The translations under genes and the position numbers were made by a program. A stretch of DNA of 64,000 nucleotides from Siccirubricoccus phaeus (lineage in GTDB: Bacteria; Pseudomonadota; Alphaproteobacteria; Acetobacterales; Acetobacteraceae): assembly GCF_008360935.1 (NCBI RefSeq), contig NZ_SRXO01000005.1, positions 1 through 64,000 of the forward strand. The letters run 5' to 3'. Shown here piece by piece: positions 17,280-30,870 of this stretch. The notes under the pieces are model-generated. The model was not told the origin of the DNA, searched no databases, and was given only the letters and a program-made list of their open reading frames with translations. The stretch's first letter is position 1. The number at the start of each line of letters is the position of its first letter.

Positions 17280-18773
17280 TCAGGCCGGGACGGCCTTCTC
17301 CCGTTTGCGCTGCACCGAGGATGGGATGCGCAGCGCATCCCGGTATTTGGCCACGGTTCGGCGGGCGATGTCCACGCCTTCCTGCCGCAGCCGGTCCACG
17401 ATCGCGTCGTCCGACAGCACCGCTTCGGGATCCTCGGCATCGATCATGGCGCGGATCCGGTGGCGCACCGCTTCCGCCGAATGCGCCTCGCCGCCCAGGG
17501 TCCCGGCGATGGCGGTGGTGAAGAAGTATTTCAGCTCGAAGGTGCCGCGCGGCGTCGCGATATATTTGTTCGCCGTCACGCGCGAGACGGTGCTCTCATG
17601 CATCTCGACCTGCTCCGCCACATCCCGGAGGATGAGGGGGCGAAGGTGCTCGACCCCATGGCGGAAGAAGCCGTCCTGGCGGCGAACGATTTCCTGCGCG
17701 ACCTTGATGATGGTGGTGGCGCGCTGCTCCAGGCTCTTCAGCAGCCAATTGGCGCTCTGCAATTTCTCGGCGAGGAAGGCCTTGTCCTCCCGGTTCCTGG
17801 CGCCGACCTGGCAGCGGGCGTGGAAGCCGCGATTGACCAGCACGCGGGGCAGCGTCTCCGGGTTCAGCTCCAGGATCCAGGCGCCGCTCTCGGCGAAATC
17901 CGGGGCGCGGCGCATCAGCACGTCCGGCACCACGGCCGGCGCCGGAGCGGCGTCGAAGCTGGCGCCGGGCTTCGGGTCCAGCCGCTTCAGCTCGGCGATC
18001 ATGTCCGCCAGATCCTCGGCATCCACGCCGCACACCTGCATCAGCGCCAGCCGGTCCCGCCGCGCCAATAAGTCCAGATGGTCCAGCAGCGCCTGCATGG
18101 CGGGGTCCAGCCGGTTGCGCTCGGCAAGCTGCACGGCGAGGCATTCCCGCAGATCGCGGCAGAACATGCCCGCCGGGTCGAAAAGCTGCATCCGGGACCG
18201 CACGCCGGCGACGCGCTCCACCTCGCAGCCCAGGGCCTGGGCCAGCGCCTCATCCGGCACCGCCAGCCGGCCGGCGGGATCCACCAGGGCGACGAGCTGC
18301 GCCGCGATCAGCCGGTCCTTCGGGTCGGTGAAGGTCAGCCGCACCTGCTCGCCGAGATGCTCGCGCAGCGTCTTGCCGCTGCCGGCCAGATCCTCGACGC
18401 CGGAGAGGTCGTCGGCGAAATCGGCGCGGCCGCCGCGGCCATAGGGGCTTTCATAGCCGCCGCTGTCATAGACATTGTCCCACTCGGCATCGAGCGGCCC
18501 GGCAGCGGCCGCCGGCAGCGCCTCCGAGGTGGCGGCGGCGTGGCTGTCCGGCGCTTCCGGCTGGGCCGGCAGCGGGTCCACCCGGTGGCCGGCATCGGGG
18601 CCGGGCAAGGGGCGCTCATCGCGCTCCAGCAGCGGGTTGCGCTCCAGCTCCTCCTCGACGAAGGCGGCGACTTCCAGGTTGCTGGATTGCAGCAGCTTGA
18701 TGGCCTGCCGCAATTGCGGCGTCATCACCAGCGATTGCGACTGGCGGAGGTCGAGGCGCGGCGCGAGGCTCAT
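17280..18773 (-). CDS. rpoN: RNA polymerase sigma-54 factor
   Basis: A 497-residue sigma-54 with all regions: the glutamine-rich activator-binding region I at the start (RLDLRQSQSLVMTPQLRQAI), an acidic region II, the core-binding domain, and the C-terminal RpoN box ARRTVAKYR (470-478) that reads the -24 element. It directs transcription of nitrogen and other genes with bacterial enhancer-binding proteins. Order lptC-lptA-lptB-rpoN-hpf on the minus strand is the usual proteobacterial linkage. Confidence 0.95.
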   Translation of the reverse strand: MSLAPRLDLRQSQSLVMTPQLRQAIKLLQSSNLEVAAFVEEELERNPLLERDERPLPGPDAGHRVDPLPAQPEAPDSHAAATSEALPAAAAGPLDAEWDNVYDSGGYESPYGRGGRADFADDLSGVEDLAGSGKTLREHLGEQVRLTFTDPKDRLIAAQLVALVDPAGRLAVPDEALAQALGCEVERVAGVRSRMQLFDPAGMFCRDLRECLAVQLAERNRLDPAMQALLDHLDLLARRDRLALMQVCGVDAEDLADMIAELKRLDPKPGASFDAAPAPAVVPDVLMRRAPDFAESGAWILELNPETLPRVLVNRGFHARCQVGARNREDKAFLAEKLQSANWLLKSLEQRATTIIKVAQEIVRRQDGFFRHGVEHLRPLILRDVAEQVEMHESTVSRVTANKYIATPRGTFELKYFFTTAIAGTLGGEAHSAEAVRHRIRAMIDAEDPEAVLSDDAIVDRLRQEGVDIARRTVAKYRDALRIPSSVQRKREKAVPA

Positions 18774-18854
18774 GCCCGGCCTCCGGGCAAGCGGGCGCGG
18801 TGCGCCCTTCGGCGGCAGGGCTGGGATATGTCGCCGGCGCTGTGGGCCATCGCG

Positions 18855-19624
<770 letters not shown>

Positions 19625-19628
<4 letters not shown>

Positions 19629-20635
19629 GGCCGGCGCTCCCCGGCCGGGGATTCGGCGGGCTGGGGCTGCGCCCCGGGCGCGGCGCCGCCCTGCTCGCTG
19701 TTCGGTACCACAAGGCCCTGCACCCGGGCGCCGGGGGCGGAGACCAGCCGGGCCACGCCCGTCCGCATGTTCACGATGGCTTCCCGGCCGTTCAATTGGT
19801 TCTCGCCGCGGGTGATCCGCACCTCCCCCAGCAGCCGCGCCATGCCGGTGGCGGCGGAATAGACGCCGCGGGTGCCGCGCACCACCTCCGTCGGGGTGCG
19901 GATCTCGACATTGCCGAAGGCCTCCACCCGGTCCAGCCGGCCGGAGCCGGGCACCTCCCGCTCTCCGGGCGCCACGACGGGGCGCGGGGCAGGGGAGGAA
20001 CCAGGGGCGTCGAGGAAATAGGCGACGAGGGTATCGGCGGTGATGCGGCGATCCTCCACGGTGTCCACCACCACGGCATTGCCGCGGGCGACGGCCATCT
20101 TGCGCTGGGACCAGTATTCCAGGCTGTCCCGCGCGGTGATGCGCTGCTGCGGGGTGTCGAGGCCGAGGTCGCGGCCGGTCAGCACCAGCACCGCCTGGTC
20201 GATGTCATAGACGGCGCGGTCGCCGCGGGCGGTATCGGTCTGGGTGGCGATGCGGACACGGCCTTCCGCTTCCAGCCGCCAGATCTCGCTGGCGCCGCCG
20301 GTGCCTTCCGCTCCTGGCGGCCGGGCGGCGGCCTGGGTCGCGCTGCCGGGCGCCCCAGGCCGTGGCGCGCCGGATTGGGCGCCGCCGCCGCGCGGGCGGT
20401 AGCGGGCCAGCAGCCTGTCGCTGGTGACGACGACATCGGCGCGGGCGGCGCGGGCATTGCCGCGGGCGATCACGACCTGCTCCGCCTGCCGCCATTCGAT
20501 GCCGTCCGAGGCGGTGACGTCGATCGGCCCGCCCTGGCTGAGATCGATTCCCTGGGCCAGGGCGGGGCCGGCCGCCCAAGGGCCGGCCAAGGGCGCGGCC
20601 AGCAGCAGGGCGGCGAGGAGCAGCGGGCGCCTCAT
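19625..20635 (-). CDS. lptA: LptA-like LPS transport periplasmic protein
   Basis: A 336-residue secreted protein with a clear signal peptide (1 to about 27, ending ALA-Q). The OstA-like repeats (IDVTASDGIEWRQAEQVVIARGNARAARAD and later VRITRGENQLNGREAIVNMRTGVARLVS) form the beta-jellyroll bridge that carries LPS across the periplasm. It is about twice the length of E. coli LptA, with a Pro/Gly-rich insertion near residues 85-115. It overlaps lptC upstream and lptB downstream by four bases each. Confidence 0.88.
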
Positions 20636-21327
20636 TCCCCGCCCTCCAGCACCGCATGGGACTGGCCGGTGAAGAGGATGACGGCGCCACGCTCGGTCAG
20701 GCGGAAGCCCTCGGCGGTCAGGGTGCCGAAGCCGCCCTGGGCCGCCACCGGGCTATCGCCGCTGGCGCTGCCGGCCTCGATCTCCACCGCGGCGGTCTCG
20801 GTGACGAGCTGGGTGCCGTCATCGTGGTTGATGGTGACCTCGCCGGCGAGATCCAGATGCTGGGCCGGGCGGTCGAAGCGGCCGCGCCGGGCGCTGAGAT
20901 GCACCCAGGCGCCGTCGGTCAGGGTGATGTCGGCGCGCGGTGCCTCCAGCTCCAGGATCTCGGCGCTACCGGGCTGCTGGCCGACCAGGGCGGTGACGGT
21001 GAAGGGGCGGTTCTGGTCGTCGATGCCCTGGTAGCGGGGGTTGACGACGCGCAGCGCCTCGGCCCGCGGCTGGACGGTGCGGCGGAAGGAGACGCGGGAA
21101 CGGTCCTCATTGCCTTCCAGCTCCGGCCAGAAGGCGATGGCGGCCAGCAGCAGCAGGGCGAGGACGGGCAGCAGCCGCTTGGCCCAGCGCACCGCGAAGC
21201 GGCGGCGGGCGAGCTGGCCGGAGGTGGGGGGCCGGCGTTGCCGCGACGGGGCGAGAAGCTGGCGGCCCGACAGCACGATGGCGCGGGCGGCGGGGCCCGG
21301 CGAGGGGCGGTTGCGGTGCGGGATCAT
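20632..21327 (-). CDS. lptC: LptC-like LPS export membrane anchor
   Basis: A 231-residue protein with one transmembrane helix (about 52-68) and a periplasmic LptC jellyroll (RYQGIDDQNRPFTVTA; LEAPRADITLTDGAWVHLSARRG). It would link the inner-membrane LptBFG complex to LptA. Placement directly before lptA with a four-base overlap supports the call. The 50-residue basic cytoplasmic N-terminus is longer than in E. coli; a later start cannot be excluded. Confidence 0.85.
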   Translation of the reverse strand: MIPHRNRPSPGPAARAIVLSGRQLLAPSRQRRPPTSGQLARRRFAVRWAKRLLPVLALLLLAAIAFWPELEGNEDRSRVSFRRTVQPRAEALRVVNPRYQGIDDQNRPFTVTALVGQQPGSAEILELEAPRADITLTDGAWVHLSARRGRFDRPAQHLDLAGEVTINHDDGTQLVTETAAVEIEAGSASGDSPVAAQGGFGTLTAEGFRLTERGAVILFTGQSHAVLEGGE

Positions 21328-21508
21328 CCCACCCCCGCCAAAGGGGCCAGGCCAGGGCGCCGCGAAAGGGCCTGGCAGGGCGTACCGGGAAAGGTTGGGG
21401 AAGCGATCACGCCCGATGTATGGGGCCCGCCGCGCGACGGGTCAACGCTCCTGGACATCGCGGGACAAGAATCATGCCAAAGCGAGGCAGGCGGGGCTTG
21501 ACCACGCC

Positions 21509-22180
21509 TCAATGCGCGAAGATGTCGGGGTCTTCATAGCCCAGAAGGTCCAGCGCGCCGCGGGTTGGCAGGAAGCGGAAGCAGGCCTCCGCCAGCTCCA
21601 GCCGGCCTTCCCGCCGCAGCAGCGCTTCGAGCTTCGCCCAGAGCGCATGCAGGTGGAGCACATCCGAGGCAGCATAGGCAAGTTGTTCCGCGCTCAGATC
21701 TGGCGCGCCCCAATCGCTGCTCTGCTGCTGCTTGGAGATCTCCACCCCCAGCAGCTCCTTGCAGAGATCCTTCAGCCCGTGCCGGTCGGTGAAGGTGCGG
21801 ATGAGCTTGGCGGCGACCTTGGTGCAGATCACCGGCTGGACGGCGATGCCGAGATGCTGCTGCAGGGCGGCGCAGTCGAAGCGGGCGAAATGAAAGAGCT
21901 TGGTGGTGGCCGGGTCGGTCAGCAGGCGCTTGAGGTTGGGGCAGTCCGCGCCGCGGCCGCCGAGCGCGGGCGGGATGATCTGCACCAGATGCGCATCGCC
22001 GTCCCCGGCCGAGAGCTGCACCAGGCAGAGCCGGTCGCGATGGGGGTTGAGGCCCATGGTCTCGGTATCCACGGCCACCACCGGGCCCAAAGCGAGGTCC
22101 TCGGGCAGGTCATGCCGGTGGAGACGGATCACGGCGGGGCTCCTCGAGCGGGGGGCGGGGGCGAAGAGGGTGACCGCCAT
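21509..22180 (-). CDS. RNase D-like 3'-5' exonuclease
   Basis: A 223-residue DEDDy exonuclease without the HRDC domains of full RNase D. ExoI: VVAVDTETMGL (Asp38, Glu40). ExoII: LFHFARFDCAALQ. ExoIII: YAASDVLHLHALW, with Tyr and Asp. Short RNase D proteins of this kind are common in alphaproteobacteria and trim tRNA or other RNA 3' ends. ATG 22180 is chosen because GGAAAG precedes it and the upstream extension is low-complexity. A tRNA gene lies 380 bases upstream on the same strand. Confidence 0.88.
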   Translation of the reverse strand: MAVTLFAPAPRSRSPAVIRLHRHDLPEDLALGPVVAVDTETMGLNPHRDRLCLVQLSAGDGDAHLVQIIPPALGGRGADCPNLKRLLTDPATTKLFHFARFDCAALQQHLGIAVQPVICTKVAAKLIRTFTDRHGLKDLCKELLGVEISKQQQSSDWGAPDLSAEQLAYAASDVLHLHALWAKLEALLRREGRLELAEACFRFLPTRGALDLLGYEDPDIFAH

Positions 22181-22388
22181 GGGGTCTTTCCAAGGGCTGG
22201 CCAAGGGCTGCAAGGCGGCGGGCGGCCCCGGCCATCTAGAGGCCGGGCCGAGGCAACGCAAGCGGGACCATCGCCGGGCCCCGGCCGTCCCGGCGCGCTC
22301 CGCGTATCGAGGATATCCGCCGCCGGCCCGGCCGCGTCCTACCATCCCCGATTACGAAAGCCGGCCCCCGACAACGGAACCGGAGGAG

Positions 22389-22489
22389 ATGGTACGGTTG
22401 AGCGGAGCGAAATCGCACCAGCGCGATGGGTTGGTGGGCGGCATCGCGCGAAAGAAAATGGTGCGGTTGGGCGGAGCGAAATCGCACCA
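22389..22489. repeat. Two 32-bp direct repeats flanking a hairpin
   Basis: Copies at 22389-22420 and 22458-22489 share ATGGT(A/G)CGGTTG followed by (A/G)GCGGAGCGAAATCGCACCA, differing at two positions. The second copy folds by GGTGCG/CGCACC at its ends. Between them stands GCGCGATG (22421-22428) with its inverse CATCGCGC (22442-22449). The set lies downstream of the tRNA-Leu gene on its strand. No coding sense is evident. Confidence 0.75.
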
Positions 22490-22506
22490 AACTCCCCGTT
22501 TCCGCT

Positions 22507-22536
22507 GACGTTTGCACCAAGCGCGTGCCAAACGTC
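22507..22536 (-). terminator. Candidate terminator after tRNA-Leu
   Basis: Perfect 8-bp inverted repeat GACGTTTG/CAAACGTC with a 14-base loop, starting 27 bases past the encoded CCA end of the tRNA. There is no T-tract, so termination is inferred from position and stem only. Confidence 0.4.
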
Positions 22537-22562
22537 CCGAAAGCCGCAGAAACCTAGGGAAA

Positions 22563-22649
<87 letters not shown>

Positions 22650-22783
22650 AGTCACGGCGCCGGAGCACCGTGGGCGGAGCGGCGAGATAGAGGGCGCGGG
22701 GCGGGACGTCAAGCACCTGCTTGGCGGCTTCGCGCACGCGCCATATGGTCCGCGCCGCCGGGAGAACGGAGGCCCGCTGGACC

Positions 22784-23743
22784 ATGACCGGACTGACGAT
22801 TGGGAAAACCGCCACGGTATTCGGGGGCTCCGGCTTCATCGGCCGCTACGTGGTGCAGCGCCTGGCGCATCAGGGCTGGCTGGTGCGCGTCGCGGTGCGG
22901 GACCCGGCGGGGGCGCGCTTCCTGCAGACCCAGGGGCGGGTCGGGCAGATCGTGCCGCTGGCCGCCAGCCTGGCCGATGCCGGCGCGGTGGCGCGGGCGG
23001 TGGCAGGCGCCACGCTGGTGGTGAACCTGGTCGGCATCCTGGCGGAGAAGAAGCCCGGGCAATTCGAGAAGGTGCATGCGGAGGGCGCCGGCACGGCGGC
23101 GCGGGAAGCCGCGGCGGCGGGGGTGGAGCGGCTGGTGCATGTCTCGGCGCTGGGGGCCGACCCGGCCAGCCCCTCCGCCTATGGCCGCAGCAAGGCGGCA
23201 GGGGAGGCGGCGGTGAAGGCGGCGTTCCCGGCGGCGACCATCCTGCGCCCCTCCATCGTCTTCGGGCCGGAAGACCAGTTCTTCAACCGTTTCGCTGCGC
23301 TGGCCGGGCTGCTGCCGGTGATGCCGGTGGTGGCGGGGGCCACGCGCTTCCAGCCGGTCTATGTCGGGGATGTGGCGGATGCCGTGCTGGCGGCGGCGGA
23401 GCGGCCGGAGGCGGTGGGCCAGACCTATGAGCTGGGCGGGCCGCGGGTGATGAGCATGCGGGAGCTGCTGGCCTATGTGCTGGAGGTGACCGGGCACCGG
23501 CGCCGGCTGGTGACGCTGCCTGCCGCGCTGGTGAAGCTGCAGGTGGCGCTGGGGCGGTTCCTGCCCAACCCGCCGCTGACCGCGGATCAGTTGCTGATGC
23601 TACAGCGGGACAATGTGGTGACGGAGGGGGCGCCTGGGCTGGCGGCGCTCGGGATTCAGGCCAAGGCGGTGGAGGCGGTGGTGCCCGGCTATCTCTCGCG
23701 GTTCCGGGCCGGCGGTGGCCGCCGGCCGGTATTTGCGGCGTAA
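22784..23743 (+). CDS. NDUFA9-like NAD(P)-binding Rossmann protein
   Basis: A 319-residue atypical short-chain dehydrogenase/epimerase. The Rossmann motif is TVFGGSGFIGRYVVQRL (residues 10-26), then LVVNLVGILAEKKPGQFEKVHAEGAG, LVHVSALGADPASPSAYGRSKAAGE (Tyr-x3-Lys: YGRSK) and LRPSIVFGPEDQFFNRFA. This pattern is that of complex I subunit NDUFA9 and its bacterial homologues, which sit near respiratory genes and may assist complex I or quinone metabolism. The start ATG 22784 follows GGAGG at 11 bases. It is a single gene divergent from the tRNA. Confidence 0.85.
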   Translation: MTGLTIGKTATVFGGSGFIGRYVVQRLAHQGWLVRVAVRDPAGARFLQTQGRVGQIVPLAASLADAGAVARAVAGATLVVNLVGILAEKKPGQFEKVHAEGAGTAAREAAAAGVERLVHVSALGADPASPSAYGRSKAAGEAAVKAAFPAATILRPSIVFGPEDQFFNRFAALAGLLPVMPVVAGATRFQPVYVGDVADAVLAAAERPEAVGQTYELGGPRVMSMRELLAYVLEVTGHRRRLVTLPAALVKLQVALGRFLPNPPLTADQLLMLQRDNVVTEGAPGLAALGIQAKAVEAVVPGYLSRFRAGGGRRPVFAA

Positions 23744-23746
23744 AAG

Positions 23747-23835
23747 GTCCGTATCGGACATTTATGGCAGGCCACAATGGCGAGCCTGGCCACTTCTTGC
23801 GAGGCGCTAGGGAAATTGGGACAGAAGAACTGTCC
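23747..23835 (+). promoter_or_regulatory. Two palindromes upstream of gltD
   Basis: GTCCG-TAT-CGGAC (23747-23759) and GGACAG-AAGAA-CTGTCC (23819-23835) share the half-site GGAC/GTCC and lie 155-243 bases before the gltD start, in an AT-richer stretch. They could be operator sites for a nitrogen or redox regulator of gltDB. I cannot name the factor; the sites do not fit the NtrC consensus. Confidence 0.4.
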
Positions 23836-23989
23836 TAACAGGCAAAAAGGACTCGCATTCCCGTCTTCCGGCCCCTAAAGCTGCGGTGTACCCGCCGGCA
23901 ACGGTCGGGGGATGTCGCTCGGCTCTGTTGCAGCCGCGGCGCTATCCCCCGGACCCCAGAGCATGCCGGCTGCCCAGGGGATTCCGCCT

Positions 23990-25426
23990 ATGGCCGAGCG
24001 CATGCTGCAATTCGTCCGCCTCCAGCAGGCCCAGCCGGAGAAACGCGACATCGCGGCGCGCCGTTCGGATTTCGGCGAGATCTACCGCGAATTCGCCGCC
24101 GAGGCGGCCAGCCAGCAGGCCAGCCGCTGCAGCCAGTGCGGGGTGCCCTTCTGCTCCGTCCACTGCCCGCTGAACAACAACATTCCGGACTGGCTGAAGC
24201 TGACCGCGGAGGGGCGGCTGGAGGAGGCCTATGAGGTCTCCTCGGCGACCAATACCTTCCCCGAGATCTGCGGCCGCATCTGCCCGCAGGACCGGCTCTG
24301 CGAGGGCAATTGCGTCATCGAGAAGGGGTTCGAGAGCGTCACCATCGGCGCGGTCGAGAAGTACATCACGGACACCGCCTGGGACCGCGGCTGGGTGACG
24401 CCGCCGAAGCCGCGGGCGGAGCTGCCTTATTCCGTCGGCATCATCGGCGCCGGCCCGGCCGGGCTGGCGGCGGCCGAGCGGCTGCGGCTGCGCGGCTACC
24501 AGGTGCATGTCTATGACCGCTACGACCGCGTCGGCGGGCTGATGATCTACGGCATCCCGAACTTCAAGCTGGAGAAGGAGGTGGTGCTGCGCCGCTGGCA
24601 GCAATTCGAGGCGGCGGGAATCCAGTTCCACCTCAACACCGCCATCGGCCAGGAGGTGACCCTGGCGGCGCTGCGGGAGCGGCACGACGCGGTCTTCATC
24701 GCCACCGGCGTGTACAAGGCGCGCGACATCGAATGCGTCGGCAGCGGGCTGGCGGGCATCGTCCCGGCACTCGACTACCTCACCGCCTCCAACCGCGACA
24801 ATCTCGGCGACACGGTCGCCGCCTTCGCCTCCGGCGCGCTGAACGCCAAGGGCAAGCGGGTGGTGGTGGTGGGCGGCGGCGACACCGCCATGGATTGCGT
24901 CCGCACCGCGGTGCGCCAGGGCGCGGCCTCCGTGACCTGCCTCTACCGGCGGGACAAGGCGAACATGCCGGGCTCCCTGCGCGAGGTGAAGAATGCCGAG
25001 GAGGAGGGGGTGGAATTCACCTGGCTCGCGGCGCCGGAGGCGTTCCTCGGGGACGATACGGTGACCGGGGTGCGGGCGGTGCGCATGCATCTCGGCCTGC
25101 CGGATGCGACGGGGCGGCAGCAGGTGGCGCCGATCGCCGGTTCCGCCTTCACCATCCCCTGCGACCTCGCCATCAAGGCGCTGGGCTTCGATCCGGAGGA
25201 CCTGCCCACGGCCTTCGGCGAGCCGGGCCTGCCGGTGACGCGCTGGGGCACGCTGAAGGTGCATCACCGCACCATGATGACGGAGCTGCCCGGCGTGTTC
25301 GCCGGCGGCGATATCGTGCGGGGCGCGAGCCTCGTGGTCTGGGCGATCCGCGACGGCCGCGACGCGGCGGAACAGATCGACGCCTATGTGAAGGCGAAGG
25401 CGCAGCAGGCGCTGGCGGCGGAGTGA
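23990..25426 (+). CDS. gltD: Glutamate synthase small subunit
   Basis: A 478-residue FAD/iron-sulfur subunit that passes NADPH electrons to GltB. Two cysteine groups near the N-terminus (Cys47, Cys50, Cys55, Cys59 in CSQCGVPFCSVHCP; then ICGRICPQDRLCEGNC) bind 4Fe-4S clusters. FAD motif IIGAGPAGLAAAE, NADPH motif VVVGGGDTAMDC, and a final FAD motif VFAGGDIVRGASLVVWAI. I start at ATG 23990 (MAERMLQFV), as in homologues; ATG 23963 is also in frame. gltB follows after five bases. The order gltD-gltB is reversed from enteric gltBD. Confidence 0.93.
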   Translation: MAERMLQFVRLQQAQPEKRDIAARRSDFGEIYREFAAEAASQQASRCSQCGVPFCSVHCPLNNNIPDWLKLTAEGRLEEAYEVSSATNTFPEICGRICPQDRLCEGNCVIEKGFESVTIGAVEKYITDTAWDRGWVTPPKPRAELPYSVGIIGAGPAGLAAAERLRLRGYQVHVYDRYDRVGGLMIYGIPNFKLEKEVVLRRWQQFEAAGIQFHLNTAIGQEVTLAALRERHDAVFIATGVYKARDIECVGSGLAGIVPALDYLTASNRDNLGDTVAAFASGALNAKGKRVVVVGGGDTAMDCVRTAVRQGAASVTCLYRRDKANMPGSLREVKNAEEEGVEFTWLAAPEAFLGDDTVTGVRAVRMHLGLPDATGRQQVAPIAGSAFTIPCDLAIKALGFDPEDLPTAFGEPGLPVTRWGTLKVHHRTMMTELPGVFAGGDIVRGASLVVWAIRDGRDAAEQIDAYVKAKAQQALAAE

Positions 25427-25431
25427 GAGCC

Positions 25432-29967
<4,536 letters not shown>

Positions 29968-30056
29968 GGCAGGGGGCGGCGGGCGGGGAGGTATTTCCCC
30001 GCCCGCCGCCCCGCCGCTGCTTTTCGCACCCGCGGCATGGTGGCATAAGCGGCAGC

Positions 30057-30725
30057 GTGCGTATTCTTCATCACCTTCCGCTCTCCCCCTTCTGCCGCAA
30101 GGTCCGCCTCGCGCTCGCCGAGAAGCGCATCCCCTTCGAGCTCCGGATCGAGCGCGTCTGGGACCGGCGGCCGGAATTCCTCGATCTCAACCCCGCCTGT
30201 GCCGTGCCGGTGCTGGTGGAGGAGACCGGCCTCGCCATCGCCGACAGCGCCGCCATCTGCGAATATCTGGATGAGGCCTATCCCGACCTCAGCCTCTATG
30301 GCCGGACGCTGGCGGAGCGGGCGGAGGCAAGGCGGCTGACCGCCTGGTTCGACGGCAAGTTCAATGCCGAGGTCACCCAGAACCTGTACTATGAGAAGCA
30401 GCTCAAGCGCCTGCTCGGCCGCGGCAATCCCGATGCGGGGGCGATCCGCGCCGGCTACGCCAACCTCAAGCCGCATCTCGAATATCTCGGCTGGCTGGCG
30501 GAAACCCGCGCCTGGCTGGCCGGCAACCAGGTGAGCCTCGCCGATTTCGCCGCCGCCGCGCATCTCTCGACGCTCGACTATATGGGGGAGGTGGATTGGT
30601 CGCTGAACGACGCGGCGAAGGAGTGGTATGCGCGGGTCAAGTCCCGCCCCGCCTTCCGCCCGCTGCTGGCGGACCGCGTCAGCGGCATGACGCCGCCGGC
30701 GCATTACGCCGATCCGGATTTCTGA
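30057..30725 (+). CDS. Glutathione S-transferase-fold protein, FzlA-like
   Basis: A 222-residue GST fold: thioredoxin-like domain 1-80 (LPLSPFCRKVRLALAEKRIPFEL; VPVLVEETGLAIADSAAICEYLDE) and an all-helical domain. The C-terminus, KSRPAFRPLLADRVSGMTPPAHYADPDF, matches my memory of FzlA, the FtsZ-binding GST-like protein of alphaproteobacteria that curves FtsZ filaments and is needed for division in Caulobacter. If so it acts at the septum rather than in detoxification. The start is GTG 30057. It sits 89 bases after gltB and converges on the MFS gene. Confidence 0.75.
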   Translation: MRILHHLPLSPFCRKVRLALAEKRIPFELRIERVWDRRPEFLDLNPACAVPVLVEETGLAIADSAAICEYLDEAYPDLSLYGRTLAERAEARRLTAWFDGKFNAEVTQNLYYEKQLKRLLGRGNPDAGAIRAGYANLKPHLEYLGWLAETRAWLAGNQVSLADFAAAAHLSTLDYMGEVDWSLNDAAKEWYARVKSRPAFRPLLADRVSGMTPPAHYADPDF

Positions 30726-30839
30726 CACTCCCCATGACCTTGCTGCGCAGCGCCATGGGGGCCCCGGGTTTTGCCCCAGGCGGGCGCTGCGCGCCGCCAT
30801 GGCGCCCTTTCAGGCCGGACGACCGGCGCCTCGCACAGC

Positions 30840-30862
30840 CTGCCGCGGCAAAGCCGCGGCAG
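30840..30862. terminator. Perfect hairpin between convergent genes
   Basis: CTGCCGCGGC-AAA-GCCGCGGCAG is a perfect 10-bp stem with a 3-base loop, just beyond the 3' end of the MFS gene and 115 bases after the FzlA-like gene. No T-tract follows. Position favours a two-way terminator. Confidence 0.5.
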
Positions 30863-30870
30863 GGCAGGGG

